A DNA stretch of 64,000 nt from Trichodelitschia bisporula (GCA_010356995.1 ML996701.1:612963-676962), one strand, 5' to 3'. Shown: positions 23,101-35,775, counted from the stretch's first letter. Notes: generated by a model from the letters alone, not told the origin. A program made the numbers and translations.

Positions 23101-26100
23101 TGTCCTGTCGGCTGCTTTGCTTCCTGGTTGCTAGCATATCCTAGGAATGGGAGGTGGGGGGGAGTTTTTTGCTTGCTACTTGCCTCATCTCCCGTTCGCT
23201 CAACTGCTTTCTCTCACTCATTCTCTTGCTGAAATCCTGGGACACCTCGCTTACCTGGCTGTATATGAGCCTATGTCATCCGGCCCGTGCATCCTCTCTT
23301 TTTTTTGCAGAACCTCGAAAACCACACACACCACCAAGTACACACCCCCCTACCCGTAACACCTGCAATTATTCTCGCTTCTGCCGGCTGATACAGGGGT
23401 GGGTTGGCGGGGGCCGTAAACTCTCTTCTGCCAGTCGTTGGGCACTCGCGCGCCCTCTTGAAGCCTCTCGCCCTCTGACCTCTGACCTCTCTCGTACCTC
23501 ACGTGGGGATCGCCCACTCTGCCACTGCCGGATACCGAGGTGTAGTTGGGTGGAATTCCCGTTTATCCCACGGGGAGCATGCTCCGCTAGCGACAAAATA
23601 AACCGCCCCGGTTTTCCGCGGGCGTTCTTCAGGTCCGATCAAAGTCAACCACCGATCCTTGTCGTCATCCCGTTGTAGGAAGTAGATCGCAGAAGGGCTA
23701 CGAGCAATCTCGGCAGCCCGCCGCCTCAAATCCCACCGCCCAGGGTCTGGCAAACTGGTCCGGAGGCGCTGGCCGTTGCTTGACGACGCCTACGGCCGGG
23801 ACGATTTCGTCCCAAGCAGCAGGGTGCGTAGCACTAACATGCCCTGTACAGCGCCCCCCCCCGGGAGATCTTGGGTGGGTGGGCTGGGGTAGGGGAGTTG
23901 GAGGGAGATGTGGTGGACGAGCCGGGAAGGGGTGAGGGCTGGCTGCAGCAGAAACGCGCATCTACCGGGGTTGTTGCGTGGTGCGCAGGCGAGTTGACAC
24001 TTGCGCCGCCTCTCTTCTCAGAACCCCAGCGATCCCCGACTTCGTTCTCCGCGCTTCCGGGTTGCGGCGGCGTTTGTGTATGGGTTGTTTGGTTGTGTGG
24101 ATGGGGACGTATATCGGGAGTGTAAGTGGTATGGTGGTGCGGATTGGCGTTTGTGCATGTGGGAGGTGGAGGGTAGGTATGCGGGTTGTCGGCGAACGAA
24201 ACTAACGAGTCGGCATCTTGAGAACCATGCTCGTTCTCTGGCAAGGGGAGCGCAAGCTGCGCCAGCCCTTTCCTGCCGAGGTGTGGAAAATCTCAGATAT
24301 GCCGGAAAGCAGCCAAGGCCCCCCGATGTGGTTGCTGCAGATCATCGTTCGCCAGCTCATCGCCCTTTGGGTTGGATCTGGCGGGAGCCCTACAGCCTAC
24401 GGCGGGCGGCGTTGTTCTACCCCTGGAATGGTTGACCGCCTCAAACAGTGTGCAGCAGGACGGTAACGGAACGTGCCCTAGTGGGAAGATGGGGTTATTG
24501 GGGGGGGGGGGAGTGGTGGAGTGAAAAGAAGATGGGGAAAGAGGAAGCGTGGGGCCTTGGTTGGGCTGACCAGATCGGTACCTATATGTGTGTGTTTGCG
24601 AACAACCAACGGCATCGACTGACAGCGAACGATGATGACGATAACGACGAACGACCAGTCACCATCGCCAACCTCCCATCTACACCGTTCCGTCAGCATT
24701 ACTTCGCCTCGCTGCTCTCTGCTCCGGGTACCGGTGACCAAAGTAAGGCGGGCCGAACTGCCAGCGTTCGTGGTGAGTGTTACTGCCCTGCCAGCGCCCA
24801 ATTGCCAACACGGCCTCCGCAACCTCCCAACCTCCTCGCCAACGTCAACAGAGAACGGCTCAGCAAAGCTGGGCCTCGCTGCCCGGCCGCCGACGCCCAG
24901 CTCGAAGCCTGCCCGGGGCGACATATACCAGAAACGCACGTCATTGCGGAACTCGTCTGATGAGATGGGAGCTGGGAAGGGAAGGGTAGTAATGGATACA
25001 ACCTCCTTCCTCCATCCCTCCGCCCCCAACCCCAGACAGTTACCATGACCCTTGATCTTGCGCTGTAGTCGGCTTTGGGCATTGGCAATGGAGGTTAATC
25101 CCGGGAAGTCAACCTAACGTCGGGCGTGCAAGCATGTGGTGCAGAGTGCCCTGGGGCCGCCCTTTTTTTCTGCTATGCCTTGTCAAAAGATTGTTTGCCA
25201 AACAAAGGGCTCTGATGCAGCAAATTTTCCGCCTTTGTCGCTTCCCGATCCGCTTCGGCGTGCGATGGGGGGAAGAATAGGGCCGGAGAGGCGGCGGGCA
25301 ATGAACGAAGGAGAGTGAAAGGTAGGGGGGGTTGTAGGAAGTGACAGTGATAGTGGGAGTTGGGGGCTGATGGTTGGTCATTTGCCTGAGGACCAGCGAG
25401 CTGGCAGTGAGAGAATGAGTGAGAGTGAGAGGATTAAGAGAAGAAACGAAGAAGAAGACCGAAAGAAGAGAGGGAAGAGAAAGAGAGGAGGAGAACGCAT
25501 AAACATTGGGGAGCTGGTGAGCCGTTTTCAGGCATATTGTTGCCTCCTCCCCTCACTTCAAGTCTCCAAGTTCTTCCATCTCTCTATTGCGTACCCTATC
25601 GATTGGATATGCCATGTTTCATCCCTTGTCCTCTAGCCGTTGGGCTGATCACCATTCTCGAAGGGGGCGACCATTGAGAGTGCAGTGCCGGCGGCACCGC
25701 CTCTGTCTGGGTGACGACTGTGATGGGGACAATACATGGCATTCCATAGGTTCCTTTCCCCTAAATAGAGCCATCACACGCTACCACTACCCCCCGGCTC
25801 GGGCCTGAGCACTAGCTAAAATACCCACCCGGCGCCTGCGTGGTAGGTAAATGGTAAGAGTGTACAGGACCTCTCTATTACCATTTACGGCCTGCCCGTT
25901 TCTGCAGCTATCTACCTCCATCGTATTTCCTCTTTCTCGTCTCTCTGAAGAGAAGAGGTACTTTGCTCCCGCCGAGGTACATACCTGGCATTTCGAACGA
26001 GGGTTTGTGCTTCGGGTACATGGTATATGGATTTTTTTTCTCCTCTGTCCTTCATCAGCCTGATTCCCTGCGCGCGTGGGAAAATAGAGAGAAGGCTAGC

Positions 26101-26694
26101 TTCTTGCATTTCACATCAGCGGAGGACAGTTCGCTGCTCAGCGGGCTAGAAAGAGGGAAACGGAAAGAGTGAGAGAGACGACCACGGGACATACATTCAT
26201 CTATCCTCATCAACCCTCATCATCATCATCACCATCACCTCCCCCATCTTCTTCGGCGAACAACTCCTTCAAACAATAACAGCCACCACCTCTGACAACA
26301 ACAACAACAACAACCTCACCACCTCCACCGGCGCTTCCATCACCAACACGCACGCCTGCCACATCTCCCCCGCCTCACTCACCCCATCGACTCCCCCTCC
26401 CCGCCATCTCACGTTCCTGACCGGCCGCCTCACGCAACGAACGAACGTGGACCCTCGTCATCAGGCAACATCTCCCAACGCTTCGAGCCCAACGCATCGG
26501 CCCCAGATCCGTCCCGACGCCATCCCGACGCCCCGTTCCATAGCGAATCCGTCAGCCCCATCCGGATCGATCACCGACGTTCGCAGCCCAGCCCCATCCC
26601 CAGATCGCCCATTATCAACCTCTCCTCCCAAGGCCCCGTCTGTCAGTCCGTCCTCAACCCCGTCCGTTCGCCCCCGGCCGGACCCAACCCATGA
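20144..26694. other. 6.5 kb region without a recognised gene, upstream of the Myb gene
   Basis: Both strands were read; all frames are short, overlapping and without known motifs. Compositional features are pyrimidine-rich tracts at about 22370-22680 and 26170-26450, and a polypurine tract at about 25395-25500. The last 300 bases contain CAT and CAA runs like a long 5' leader. Genes for fungal regulators often have long upstream regions and introns in the 5' UTR, so much of this could be promoter and leader of the Myb gene, but that is inference. Confidence 0.4.
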
Positions 26695-28795
26695 AGCAAG
26701 CCGCCGCGCTCTCCGCTCGCGGCGCTCTTCTTCACCGCCACCATCATCTCCGCCATCATCTCCGCCATCACGACGACGGGCCCGCCGGATCACGCTTTTC
26801 CTCTTGCTCTCCGTCCGCGGGAGCACCAGCGACTGCACCAGCAGGACCAGCAAGATCATCAACCTCAGCAGCACCAGCGGGAGTCTCACCAGCAGGACCA
26901 CGAGCACGAGCAGCAGCACCTCCACCTCACCCTCCGCTTCTTACCTCCGCCACCCATCCACCCACGAGAGGAAGCTAACTCAGCCGCCGTGGATATCTCG
27001 CGCCTCCTCGCACCCCGCTCGCCGGGCGAGCCCGCTCGGAGACGGGCGCGTGCCGGCGAGTCCCAGCCGCCATCTCAACCCCACCCACAGGGTCAACCGC
27101 AGCCGCAGCCCCACGTCGACCAGCAAGCCGAGTCCTCGCGAGCAGCTGCCCGCGCCCGCTCCCGCGCCACCCGCGAAGCCGAAGCCGAGGCCGACGCGTC
27201 CACGCGTTCGCCGCCGAATGCGAACCAGCGAAAGCGCAGCCGCAGTTCCTACGACGAGGAAGGGGGGGACGGAGAGACGGGCCCGTCGGGGTATGTCCCT
27301 GGGCCCTCGTCCTACCTTCCAGGGCCTCACTCGCACCCGCATCCTCAGCACGCCCAGCACCCTCAGGGCGGGTTAGCTGCGCTCACTCCGCTCGTCCCCC
27401 AAGCCCACCTCCCCCCCCCACCCTCCTACTCCCCCCCCCGCCGCTCGCACCCCCTCGACCCGCCCCTCCCGCCCGTGAGCGCCTTCCGCCAGCCCGGGCA
27501 GCCGGGCGAGGTGGGGGGGAGTCCGCGGAACGGCGGGCCGCCTATGGGGCCGTATGGGGGATGGCGCGAGGGGGCGGCGTATGCGCCTTATCCGGTGGGG
27601 TATGGGCCGCCACCGCCCCATCCGATGGCGCCGATGCCGTATGGGTCCGGGGGGGTGCAGCATGGGCCGTATGGGGCGTATGCAGGTCCACCTGGGGGGC
27701 TACCGCCTGGGGGCCTGCCGGCCCAGATGGGGTACTCCCCGCATCCTGGACATGCGCCGTTGCCGCCGTTTGCGCAGTTGCCGGCGCTGCATGGGCCGGG
27801 GCCGGGGGTGGCGGGGCATCAGGGGCACGGGCCGGGACCGCATCAGCATCAGGCGTATGCGGGGGTGCCGGTGCAGGAGCATGCGCATCACCAGGCGCAG
27901 ACGCAGCGGGTGCCTACGGAGCGACGCTCGGTGCCACGGTCAACGAGTCCGAGCGTGAGCGAGACGGTGAGGGGAAGCACGCAGGAGAAGAAGGGGAAGT
28001 GGACGCCTGAGGAAGACGAGTTGGCGATAGAGTTGAGGAGGAGTGGTATGAAGTGGGACGACATCAGCAAGCGGTTGCCCGGGCGGAGCGCGATATCTTG
28101 CCGCTTGCGATATCAGAATTACAGCGAGAAGAGACAGGAGTGGGACGAGGAGAAGAAGAATAAATTGGCGAGGTTGTATAACCGGTATGTGCCACCCCTG
28201 GGGGCTGGGGAACGGGGTGACTGAAGACCCCGTTTTCGCAGTCTGGCTCTTTTACAGCCGCACTTGATGAATGCTGACACGCCCACGCAGCTTCCGCCGC
28301 GAAATGTGGGAAATGATTGCTGCGGAGATGGGGCTGCCGTTCCGCGCCGTCGAGGCTATGCACTGGCAAATGGGCCGCGAGGACATGGCCCAGCGCGCCA
28401 ACGTCCCCGTCTTCATGCCACATACTGCGGGCACGGCACCACGCGCCGGTACCCAGCCCCCGCAAACCCAACCTGCGAACCTTCCGCCTCCGATCCAACA
28501 TCCCGCGCCTCACCCGCCCCCTTCGCTCCTCAGCCAGGCTACCCCCTCGCCCGAACACGATCCCGACACGCCCCCCGCCCCGCCCACACCGCGCACGCCC
28601 CGCACCACACGCCGCTCCAGGGTGCGCCGCGCGAGTAACGGCGCGGGGACGGCGGGGACGGGGAGTAATGGGCGGAGGGCGGGGATGAGGAGTGCGTCTG
28701 CGGCGGTGGGGAGGAGGGGGTCGAGGGGGGGGGAGGAGAAGGAGGGGGTTAAGGAGGAGGAGCAGAGCCCGAAGGTTGAGGAGTGGGAGGAGTAG
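26695..28795 (+). CDS. Myb/SANT-domain transcriptional regulator, N-terminus unresolved
   Basis: The well-supported part reads from about 26818 to 28184. After a 106-base intron (28185-28290) it continues from 28291 to the stop at 28795. The splice joins LYNR to FRREMWEMIAAEMG. The order is a Gln/His-rich segment, a Pro/Gly/His/Tyr-rich low-complexity region, the Myb/SANT domain (KWTPEEDELAIELRRSG, WDDISKRLPGRSAISCRLRY), a second helical segment (FRREMWEMIAAEMGLPF), and a Pro/Thr and Gly/Arg-rich tail ending in acidic residues. The repeat with W-x-E-E-D and R-S-A-I-S-C-R fits a DNA-binding Myb module. No ATG lies in this frame after the upstream stop at 26692, so the start given is the first codon after that stop. 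The true first exon must come from a splice; a promising frame lies at about 26296-26690. Confidence 0.75.
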
Positions 28796-30652
28796 GGGCT
28801 CAGGGGCTCGGCTCTGGGGGGGGGGGAGGGAGGGAGGAGGGGAGGGTACGATGGAGGGAAAAAGGGAAGGGCGGTGATGAGACGACGACGATATTTCCAG
28901 CCTCGTTGCCGATTCCCAAACGGGAAGGCAGCGGGCCCAGCATCGGCCGGCATTCTGAAGCGTTCCAGCGCGGCGTGTTTTTTACAGTCACATTCGCTCC
29001 ATTTCCTTCAAATACGCAAGCACAACTTTGCACGTATCGGCCCTCATCATCAAAAATCCGGGGTAGGGGGGTACCGCAGTGGGCAACCGACGTAGCCTCG
29101 GTAGGGCTCGCGGCTAGGGCACCGGGTCGGGCAGCCCCCACACCCCTGTTCATCCCCGGATTCCGCCGATTAAGCTCATTTCGCGACGCCTTCTAGTTCC
29201 CGGCCTGCCGAGGGCGCGCGGACCTGGTTCGAGCGGATCCCCCGCCACGCGCCTTACCCGTGCGGCGTGGGGCACGATCTTCACAGGACTGCAATTTCGT
29301 GGTTTTTGACCGAGGTGTGTGGGGGATGGGAGATTCTCTTACGGCTTTTTGGTACGGTAGGGTACAGGTTCTGGGCTCGGGCCCTGGGTGCGTTTTTTTT
29401 TTTTCATGCCTTCACGAGCGAGCGAGGGGATGGCGTGGGGTGTGCGAGCAGTGTGCGCGGTGAGGATTTTTGGCTTTATTCTACTTTCGCTATACTTAAT
29501 GCCTTTCGCTTTTGGAGGACAACTTCCCTTTGCATCTTTTTACTTCAGTTCGTTAACTTCTTTTCCATTTCTGGTTTCTGGTTTCTCAAGCATTTACGCA
29601 AAAAAGAGCGGTCTTCTGAATCTCTTCTTCTCTTCTTCAACAAACACTCCTTCTCGCATCCCAACGAGAAGTGACATAGATGTACTTACTAGAATCAGCC
29701 ACCCCGCCATCCACTTGGGCGAGGCGACTCCGCTGGGAGTTAGGATGGCGGCGGTGAGGCGGGCGGCGCCTGGACCCTCAGAAGTCCAGCGGGCGGCGGA
29801 TGGGCACCCACTGGGTGGGCACGCATGGCATTGGGCGGTTGGGCTCTGGCGGGACGGTCTGGAACGGGCATAGCATCATCGGTAGGGCGGGGGGAGGGAG
29901 CGGTGGGCAGGACGCTCTGGCGACGGCTAAGGAGACGAAGCCACGACGTAGAACTCACTGAAGCCCGCAAGGGCACGGAGACGGATCCGCGGACTATGGC
30001 AGGCGGCAGCGGAGTAAGTGGAGAGGAACAGTCGTCTGTGAAATAATACACAAATATCGCATTGTCGCGGTTTGCCCCTAGAAGTGAGGATGGGCGGCAT
30101 CGTGAGGTCAGAGATGCCCAAACCACCATGCCACGCATCACGAACCGCATCATGGGGGACAGGAAAGAGTGCGAGAACCCACGATCAGAGGAACCACGCC
30201 ACCCGCAGCCAGAACGAGAGATTCACGTAAGCCTCTACCTACACCGCCGTACCCACCACCACCAAAGCCTCTATCAAACCCCTCACGCGCACCCCGCGCA
30301 TGAACACCAACGCAAGAACACCAGCCCGCAAAAATGCATACGCAGAACGCTAAGGTATGCCAACATCCTCGTGGTGGACACCCATCCGCCGCTCCTGCTC
30401 CCAGCTCCACCACCACGGCGCACCGCGAACACATCCCAACACCAGACAACAGAGGCCCGCCCATCACCAAGCATGCCACAGCGCCGGTCACTATCACACC
30501 CCCGCCCGGACCGCCATCGCCACGACAGACAGCCAACACGACAGATCACTCCCCGGCTCTACCGCGCCACCTCACCCCTCGGCCGCCTCATCCCTTTCCC
30601 CTCACACCTCTACACACCCAGGGCCCAATCCATCACCGGCCGCCCCCAAACC
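28796..30652. other. Intergenic between the Myb and Hook genes (convergent)
   Basis: About 1.9 kb holds the 3' ends of both genes. No credible gene was seen. A T-rich stretch lies at about 29390-29660; frames in it have no recognisable product. Confidence 0.4.
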
Positions 30653-33600
30653 CTATCGCCCAACCCTCCCCCCAACCTCTCCCCTCACCCTCCCCAACCA
30701 ACTCCTGGACACCTCCGCCCTCCTCGCCACATGCACCCCACTCCCCTGCAATCGGCCCATGAGCTCAAACCACGCACCCTGCACCAGCTTATTCTCACGC
30801 CGCAGCGTCGACAGCTCCACCTGCAGGGCCGCCTGCGAGCGAGGGTCAGCACTTACACGAACCGCAGTGTGGGACCGTGGGCCTAGACGTCGATGTGCCA
30901 GCACAGCAGAGCAGCAATCCGGAGGGGCGGGAAGCCAGGTGGGCTACACCGACGAGAAGGGAGGCACAGCAACCCTCACGCCACACATCCTGCTGCCTGC
31001 AACCGCGCTGCATAATGACGCGCCGCCCACCCACGTCCCAGGGATGGAAAAAAGATACGTACCACAGCTTCGCCGTCAGCGGCCCCCTCCTCTCCCCGCC
31101 TACCCGCGTCCGCAGCGGCCATGCGTGCCGCGTCGAGCGCGGCGTCGAGTGCCACGTGGGCGGCGGCTTGGTCGGCGATGCGCTAGTGCGGCTTAGCACG
31201 GACCACAAAGAGCATAAGGAGCGTAAAAGACATCGAACATCGAACGGGACGACGACGATTAAAGTATATCAAAAAAGGGGGTTGAGCGGCGGCGTGGCGC
31301 GACCACGCGCACGGGCTTCGGGGCGCGGAGAGGAGCGGGAGGATCAGGAGGAGGTGTAAGAGCGGCAACCGCATGTTGGTGATTGTGCTTCTTGGAGCGC
31401 ACGCTGTAATGGTGAGGATGACTTGCCTTATCCCGATCTGCGACGGCCGCATGGCCTGCCTCAATCCTGCCAGCCAGGACGCGTGCGGCCGCCGACAAGA
31501 CACTCTCGAGAGTGTCCGTCGGTGCCGCTCGCACGGCTTCCATTTGCGTGCGCACGAGTTGGTACTCGTGTTCGCTGCGTGGAGGCGTTGCTTCGCGCAC
31601 CAGTGCGTCGGTACTGAGGAGCGCATGCCGCAGGAGGCTCTTCTGGTCCCGCAGCTCGGCCTCGAGCTGCTGCGTGTACGCCTGGCGCTCATGATTCTGA
31701 GCTAGGGCTGCCTGCATCTGCGCAAGCCGCGCGCTGTCGGTGATTGCTGTGACGGTAAGTGGCTGACGGGCCAAAGAAACGGCGGTCATACCCTGGTCAC
31801 CAAGAACATCGAGGCGGTGTCGGAGATCAGCAACCTCAGTGGTTGCGGCAATGTACCTGCTCTTAGTATCTTCGAGCTCTTTGGTCACGTCTTCTAGTTT
31901 ACGGGCCAAGTGATGGAAAGGGTGGGAGCTGTGTGATCAGTGGTTGACTCAACAAACAATCGACAAAGAACGTACTCCGGGGTGTCGTCGGCCTTGTCAA
32001 GTACGGCCCTAAAACCCAGGTTTTCCTGCAGCAGATCAAGGCAGCGTTGCTCCAGACGCGCGACAGAAGCGTTAGCAATGGCGAGGTTCTGTTGGATGAT
32101 AATTGCCTCAGCACTAGTGGCAGGCGTCGATGGCTCCTTCGGCTTTTTCCTGTTGCATAATTATCAGTATACAGACAAACGATCCAGCAATAGATCCAGG
32201 GGGGTTGGATGGGGAGAAAAAAATCGGTCGACATGCCTCCGGTCGTCACTGGTGCTGGAATCCGCAGCGAGTTCGGCGTCAAGGCTGTTGACGTGGTCGC
32301 CGTCCTCTCGTCCGGCCTCTTCCTCCTGCATCCGATCTTCGAGCTCCCGGATAGCCTCTTGCGCATTGCTGAGCATGTCCCGCGTCTGCTCCCATTTCTG
32401 CGTCAACACATTCAATTCGTGCTCCAGTCGCTTCTTCGTCGTCTTTTGGTCGAAGATTTCCTGTTCGCCGTTGGCAATTGTCTGGGCGTTTTCCTCATTT
32501 GCTTTTTCCAACGCTGCGCACCGCTCTTTGATCGCTTCTAGCTCATGCAATTGCTCTTGCGCATTCTGCAAATCGCGTCGCAGACCAGCGTTGGCTTTTT
32601 CATGTTCCTGCAGTGCCTGGATCTTTTTCTTCAAGTTTTCGTTCGCCTTTGCTTTTTGCAGTAGCTCGTCGCGTTCCGACTTGACGAGTTGGAGTTCATC
32701 GCGCAGTTCCTGCTTGCTCTGCGCATCGGCCTTGAGGCGTTCCAACTGCCGCTCCTGCTGCTCAATCGATGCCTTGGCCTGCGCTAGATCCGTCTCTAGC
32801 TCTGCAATGTAATCCTTGTCGCGGCCAGCTTGGAGGCTGAGTTGTTCAAAGTCCTGGTCCTCTAGCGTTTTGCGTCGCCTGCGGTCCAGCGCAAATTTTG
32901 ACTCGGCCAGCTCTTCCTCAAGCGCCGCACACCGGTCAAGTGTCTCCTCGAGGTCGGCCGCCGTGTCCGCCAGTCGTTCCTCGAGTCGTCGCTTCTCCTG
33001 CAGCGCTTGGATCAGCTTCTCCTCACGCTCTAGTTCGGGATCGCGCTCAATTGAGTGGCTCCCAGCTGGGGCCTCCGAATCCGTCGATGCATCAATGTCA
33101 GAGCCCGTCTCCGCGTCCGCCCCGTATTCCGCAAGCCGTTTATCCAATTCCTCCATTTCACCAATTGCAATGGCAATCGGTTGGGCTACCTTGGGCCCCA
33201 GGGCCTGCATGATCTGGACCATGCGCTCGTTGGAGTATGACGAATACATGGCTGCGAGCAGGACGGCCTTGACGAGCTGTAACGGTGGAGGTGGTCAGCA
33301 ACACGTCACAGATCGGGGGCCGGCACACGGTCACCTTGATGACGTTCTGCGGCGATCCGTCAATGGCAATCGCTTTGAGATCGGGGTTAAGCTTCTTGCT
33401 CAGTGCTGGCAGCTTGTCGCATTCGTCGCGGATGTATGTAGTGACCATGCGGTCAATGTGCTTCACTGTGGTTTCCACTCAGTTGCTGGTCGCTGCAGAA
33501 GTCGAAAGTCCATACAATTCTGCCATCTGGGTATCCAGTTTTCCTTCTGCTTCCTGTCCAGTTCTGGCAACGGCCCGACGAAGTAGTCCGGGTCGATATC

Positions 33601-33838
33601 GCCTAGTCCATAAGCTTCCCGCATACCACGCCGAGGGGATTGGTAGTCGTACCCAGTATCCTCCACAGAACCGTACCGTCCTCGAGGTCGCGCCATGACG
33701 TGATGGCAGAGGGCAGATCAAAGGAGTTTACCTGTCGTTGCAAGGTCAACATCTGAAGCGCGCGCGAGCCGGGTGACCCCGCGTATCCCATACCCATTGC
33801 AGAAGCGCAGAAGCGAGCTCGGAGGACGTCGTCTCCAT
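30653..33838 (-). CDS. Hook family dynein adaptor (HookA/Hok1-like)
   Basis: Nine exons on the minus strand: 33838-33794, 33752-33653, 33602-33516, 33465-33335, 33276-32233, 32142-31976, 31928-31427, 31182-31063 and 30832-30653, about 791 residues. Residues 5-150 are the Hook N-terminal domain (SWRDLEDGTVLWRILGDIDP, ENWIPRWQNLKHID), which binds dynein light intermediate chain. A long coiled coil follows (about 175-650; AEAIIIQQNLAIANASVARL). The C-terminal cargo region ends with TLRRENKLVQGAWFELMGRL. In Aspergillus and Ustilago, Hook proteins link dynein and kinesin-3 to early endosomes. The exon 5 to 6 junction is the least certain (exon 6 could start at 32149). The intron after exon 7 uses AAG|GCAAGT, a GC-AG donor. 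The last two introns are 244 and 230 bases. Large plus-strand frames over this gene are shadows. Confidence 0.85.
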
Positions 33839-34218
33839 GACGAGAGATCGCCTAAGTTCACGGCGGCGTGACTCGGTGTTTTCGCGAATGTGGAACGTCA
33901 GAGTGGTAGAAATAAATCAGACGTCATGTTTGAGCAGCAAGATAGGCAGCGTTATCGCGTTCATAGTCTGTGGGTCTCCGCCGTTCGATGCGCACCTTCT
34001 CGGCGGAATCGGGGGTTCGGCTCGAGTCAAGTCAGCGCCTTAGGCATATGTGCCAAGATGGACGATGTGTGGGACGAACTGGAGCTAACTGGGGCGAACG
34101 GGCCCGTGCTGAGGCCCGGCTGAGACGAACCGCGCACAACGAACTGCTGTGTTGATGAACTTTTCAAGAGGCAAATAACAACGTTATCTAGTGGGGTATC
34201 TAGCATACATAGGACAAA
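33839..34218. other. Intergenic between Hook and F-box genes
   Basis: 380 bases between two minus-strand genes hold the Hook promoter and the F-box gene 3' UTR. Nothing else was seen. Confidence 0.45.
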
Positions 34219-35775
34219 CTAAGAGAAATCAAACACGACAAGATATTGCCTGCCAGCTCGCTCACGCAGGACAACCACCCGCTCCTCATCAGAGCCGATC
34301 CAGCCTTGCATTACGTCCGGGTCCTCTGGGTTACGCAATCGGCGCAGGGCATGCTCCCAGTCGTGATCTTGTGGATCAAATTGGGTTGGTCCGTTGTTGG
34401 GTCGCGCTTTGCTAGCCTCCTTCCTCCCAGGCTGGATTTGAACGCTTCGTACAGGTCGGGGCAGCGATCGTGCGGGAAGTGTGCCCTCGAGTTCCCAAAT
34501 GCGGATCTCATTGCCCCTAGAGCTGATGGAAACGGCCCTGCCACGGCCGCCGATGTGCGAGCCCGCAACCGATGATGTATGACCCCAGAGCCGCTGCCCT
34601 TTTGAAATGGCAGTAGAGTCGGGAGTGGACGTGACTCGGAATAAGGTAAGGGTGTTATCGGGGTGGGAGAACAAAAGATATGGATGTGTGTATGAAATGG
34701 AGGTGGGTTGGCATGCCATTTCCATCCGGGGGGGAACGGACATCGCGCTGCGTAAAAGTAGGGGTGCTGCCGCACGGTGCAGACCAAGAAAGTCGCCATC
34801 GGGTGTGAGCCATATCTCCTGAAGCGCAGCCGTCCAGCCAGAAAATACTGATGACATCGTATATGCGACCGAGATCACGGTGTGCTTCGCTCCAGATCGT
34901 ATTCCAAGTGAAACTGGGGATGGGGTGGTGTATGCCAGGAACGTGTCCACTGGCTTTAGCGGAGTTTGAGACCCGAGTTCCATTTTGTAGATACTGAGGA
35001 AGCTTGGGCAGTCGGCTCTAAACGTGGCAAGGTATGGCTCACAGCAAGCTATGGCATGTACAGCTGCACCCGCATGAGAGTAGAGTTGTTTAAAAGTATG
35101 CCTTTGCTTGTCGTACTCGTATATAATGAAGGAGATTGAGTCATCGCTGTCGAACCCGACAATGACCTGTTGCCGTTCGCTGGCCGTAGGAATCGCGAGG
35201 GTCAAACAGTTCGGCCAGCAACCTTCTTGGAAGGCAAGATGGCCCTGCAGTTCCAAACCTCCTGGAGACCAAGCCCGCAAGCCACCGCGAGAATTTGCCG
35301 TGTACACGATGCCATCACGCATTTGGACATGCGCCGGATCGGTGGCATCCGTGGCCAGCGGTACCTCCGAAGCGATGCACGAGCCGGTGGACCAGTTATG
35401 GCGCAGTTTGAATTGTTGCTTCCAGTTCGTCTCATTTCCCGCCTCCACGAGATTTTCATCATCAAGCCAGACGGCATCTGGCGAAGAGAATGTCAGCTCC
35501 TTGGTGGCCGGTGTATGTCTGAGCCTTGGTACGCGCATGGCGCGCGGACGGACGAAGCGATTGTAGTATGCCTCCTTCCATATCTGCGAGTCGACCGTGA
35601 TATCGTGTAGCTTGTGGGACAAGCGCTGGCAGACCGTGAGGTCAGAGACCGAGAGATAGGAAAAGATGTTGAGAAGCAGCTCGTCACTCAACCGCGAGAG
35701 GTTGTCTGGCCGGTTGGGTTTAGACCGCTTGTTTGGCAGCTCCTCCCCTTCCTCTGATCGTGAGCGCTTGACCAT
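34219..35775 (-). CDS. F-box protein with WD40-like C-terminal region
   Basis: A single uninterrupted exon encodes 518 residues from the ATG at 35775 (MVKRSRSEEGEELPNKRSKP, a basic and acidic N-terminus that could be a nuclear signal). The F-box spans about residues 26-70 (LSRLSDELLLNIFSYLSVSD, LTVCQRLSHKLHDI), the region that binds Skp1 in SCF ubiquitin ligases. The rest has repeated beta-propeller-like strands, such as GIVYTANSRGGLRAWSPGGL, VIVGFDSDD and LWGHTSSVAGSHIGGRGRAV, ending each blade near W or IRIWEL. The propeller would hold the substrate. I cannot name the orthologue. The absence of introns in a 1.5 kb gene is unusual beside its intron-rich neighbours but not unique here. Confidence 0.88.
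   Translation of the reverse strand: MVKRSRSEEGEELPNKRSKPNRPDNLSRLSDELLLNIFSYLSVSDLTVCQRLSHKLHDITVDSQIWKEAYYNRFVRPRAMRVPRLRHTPATKELTFSSPDAVWLDDENLVEAGNETNWKQQFKLRHNWSTGSCIASEVPLATDATDPAHVQMRDGIVYTANSRGGLRAWSPGGLELQGHLAFQEGCWPNCLTLAIPTASERQQVIVGFDSDDSISFIIYEYDKQRHTFKQLYSHAGAAVHAIACCEPYLATFRADCPSFLSIYKMELGSQTPLKPVDTFLAYTTPSPVSLGIRSGAKHTVISVAYTMSSVFSGWTAALQEIWLTPDGDFLGLHRAAAPLLLRSAMSVPPRMEMACQPTSISYTHPYLLFSHPDNTLTLFRVTSTPDSTAISKGQRLWGHTSSVAGSHIGGRGRAVSISSRGNEIRIWELEGTLPARSLPRPVRSVQIQPGRKEASKARPNNGPTQFDPQDHDWEHALRRLRNPEDPDVMQGWIGSDEERVVVLRERAGRQYLVVFDFS

Noticed and set aside
29200-29260. Possible tRNA T-arm (GGTTCGAGCGGATCCC)
   Set aside because: No matching acceptor, D or anticodon stems can be drawn around it.
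30062-31359. Long plus-strand open frames opposite the Hook gene 3' end
   Set aside because: They are antisense shadows; the minus strand gives Hook C-terminal exons with clear motifs.
31940-33586. Plus-strand Ser/Cys-rich frames of 290 and 256 residues
   Set aside because: Complement of the Hook coiled-coil coding sequence.
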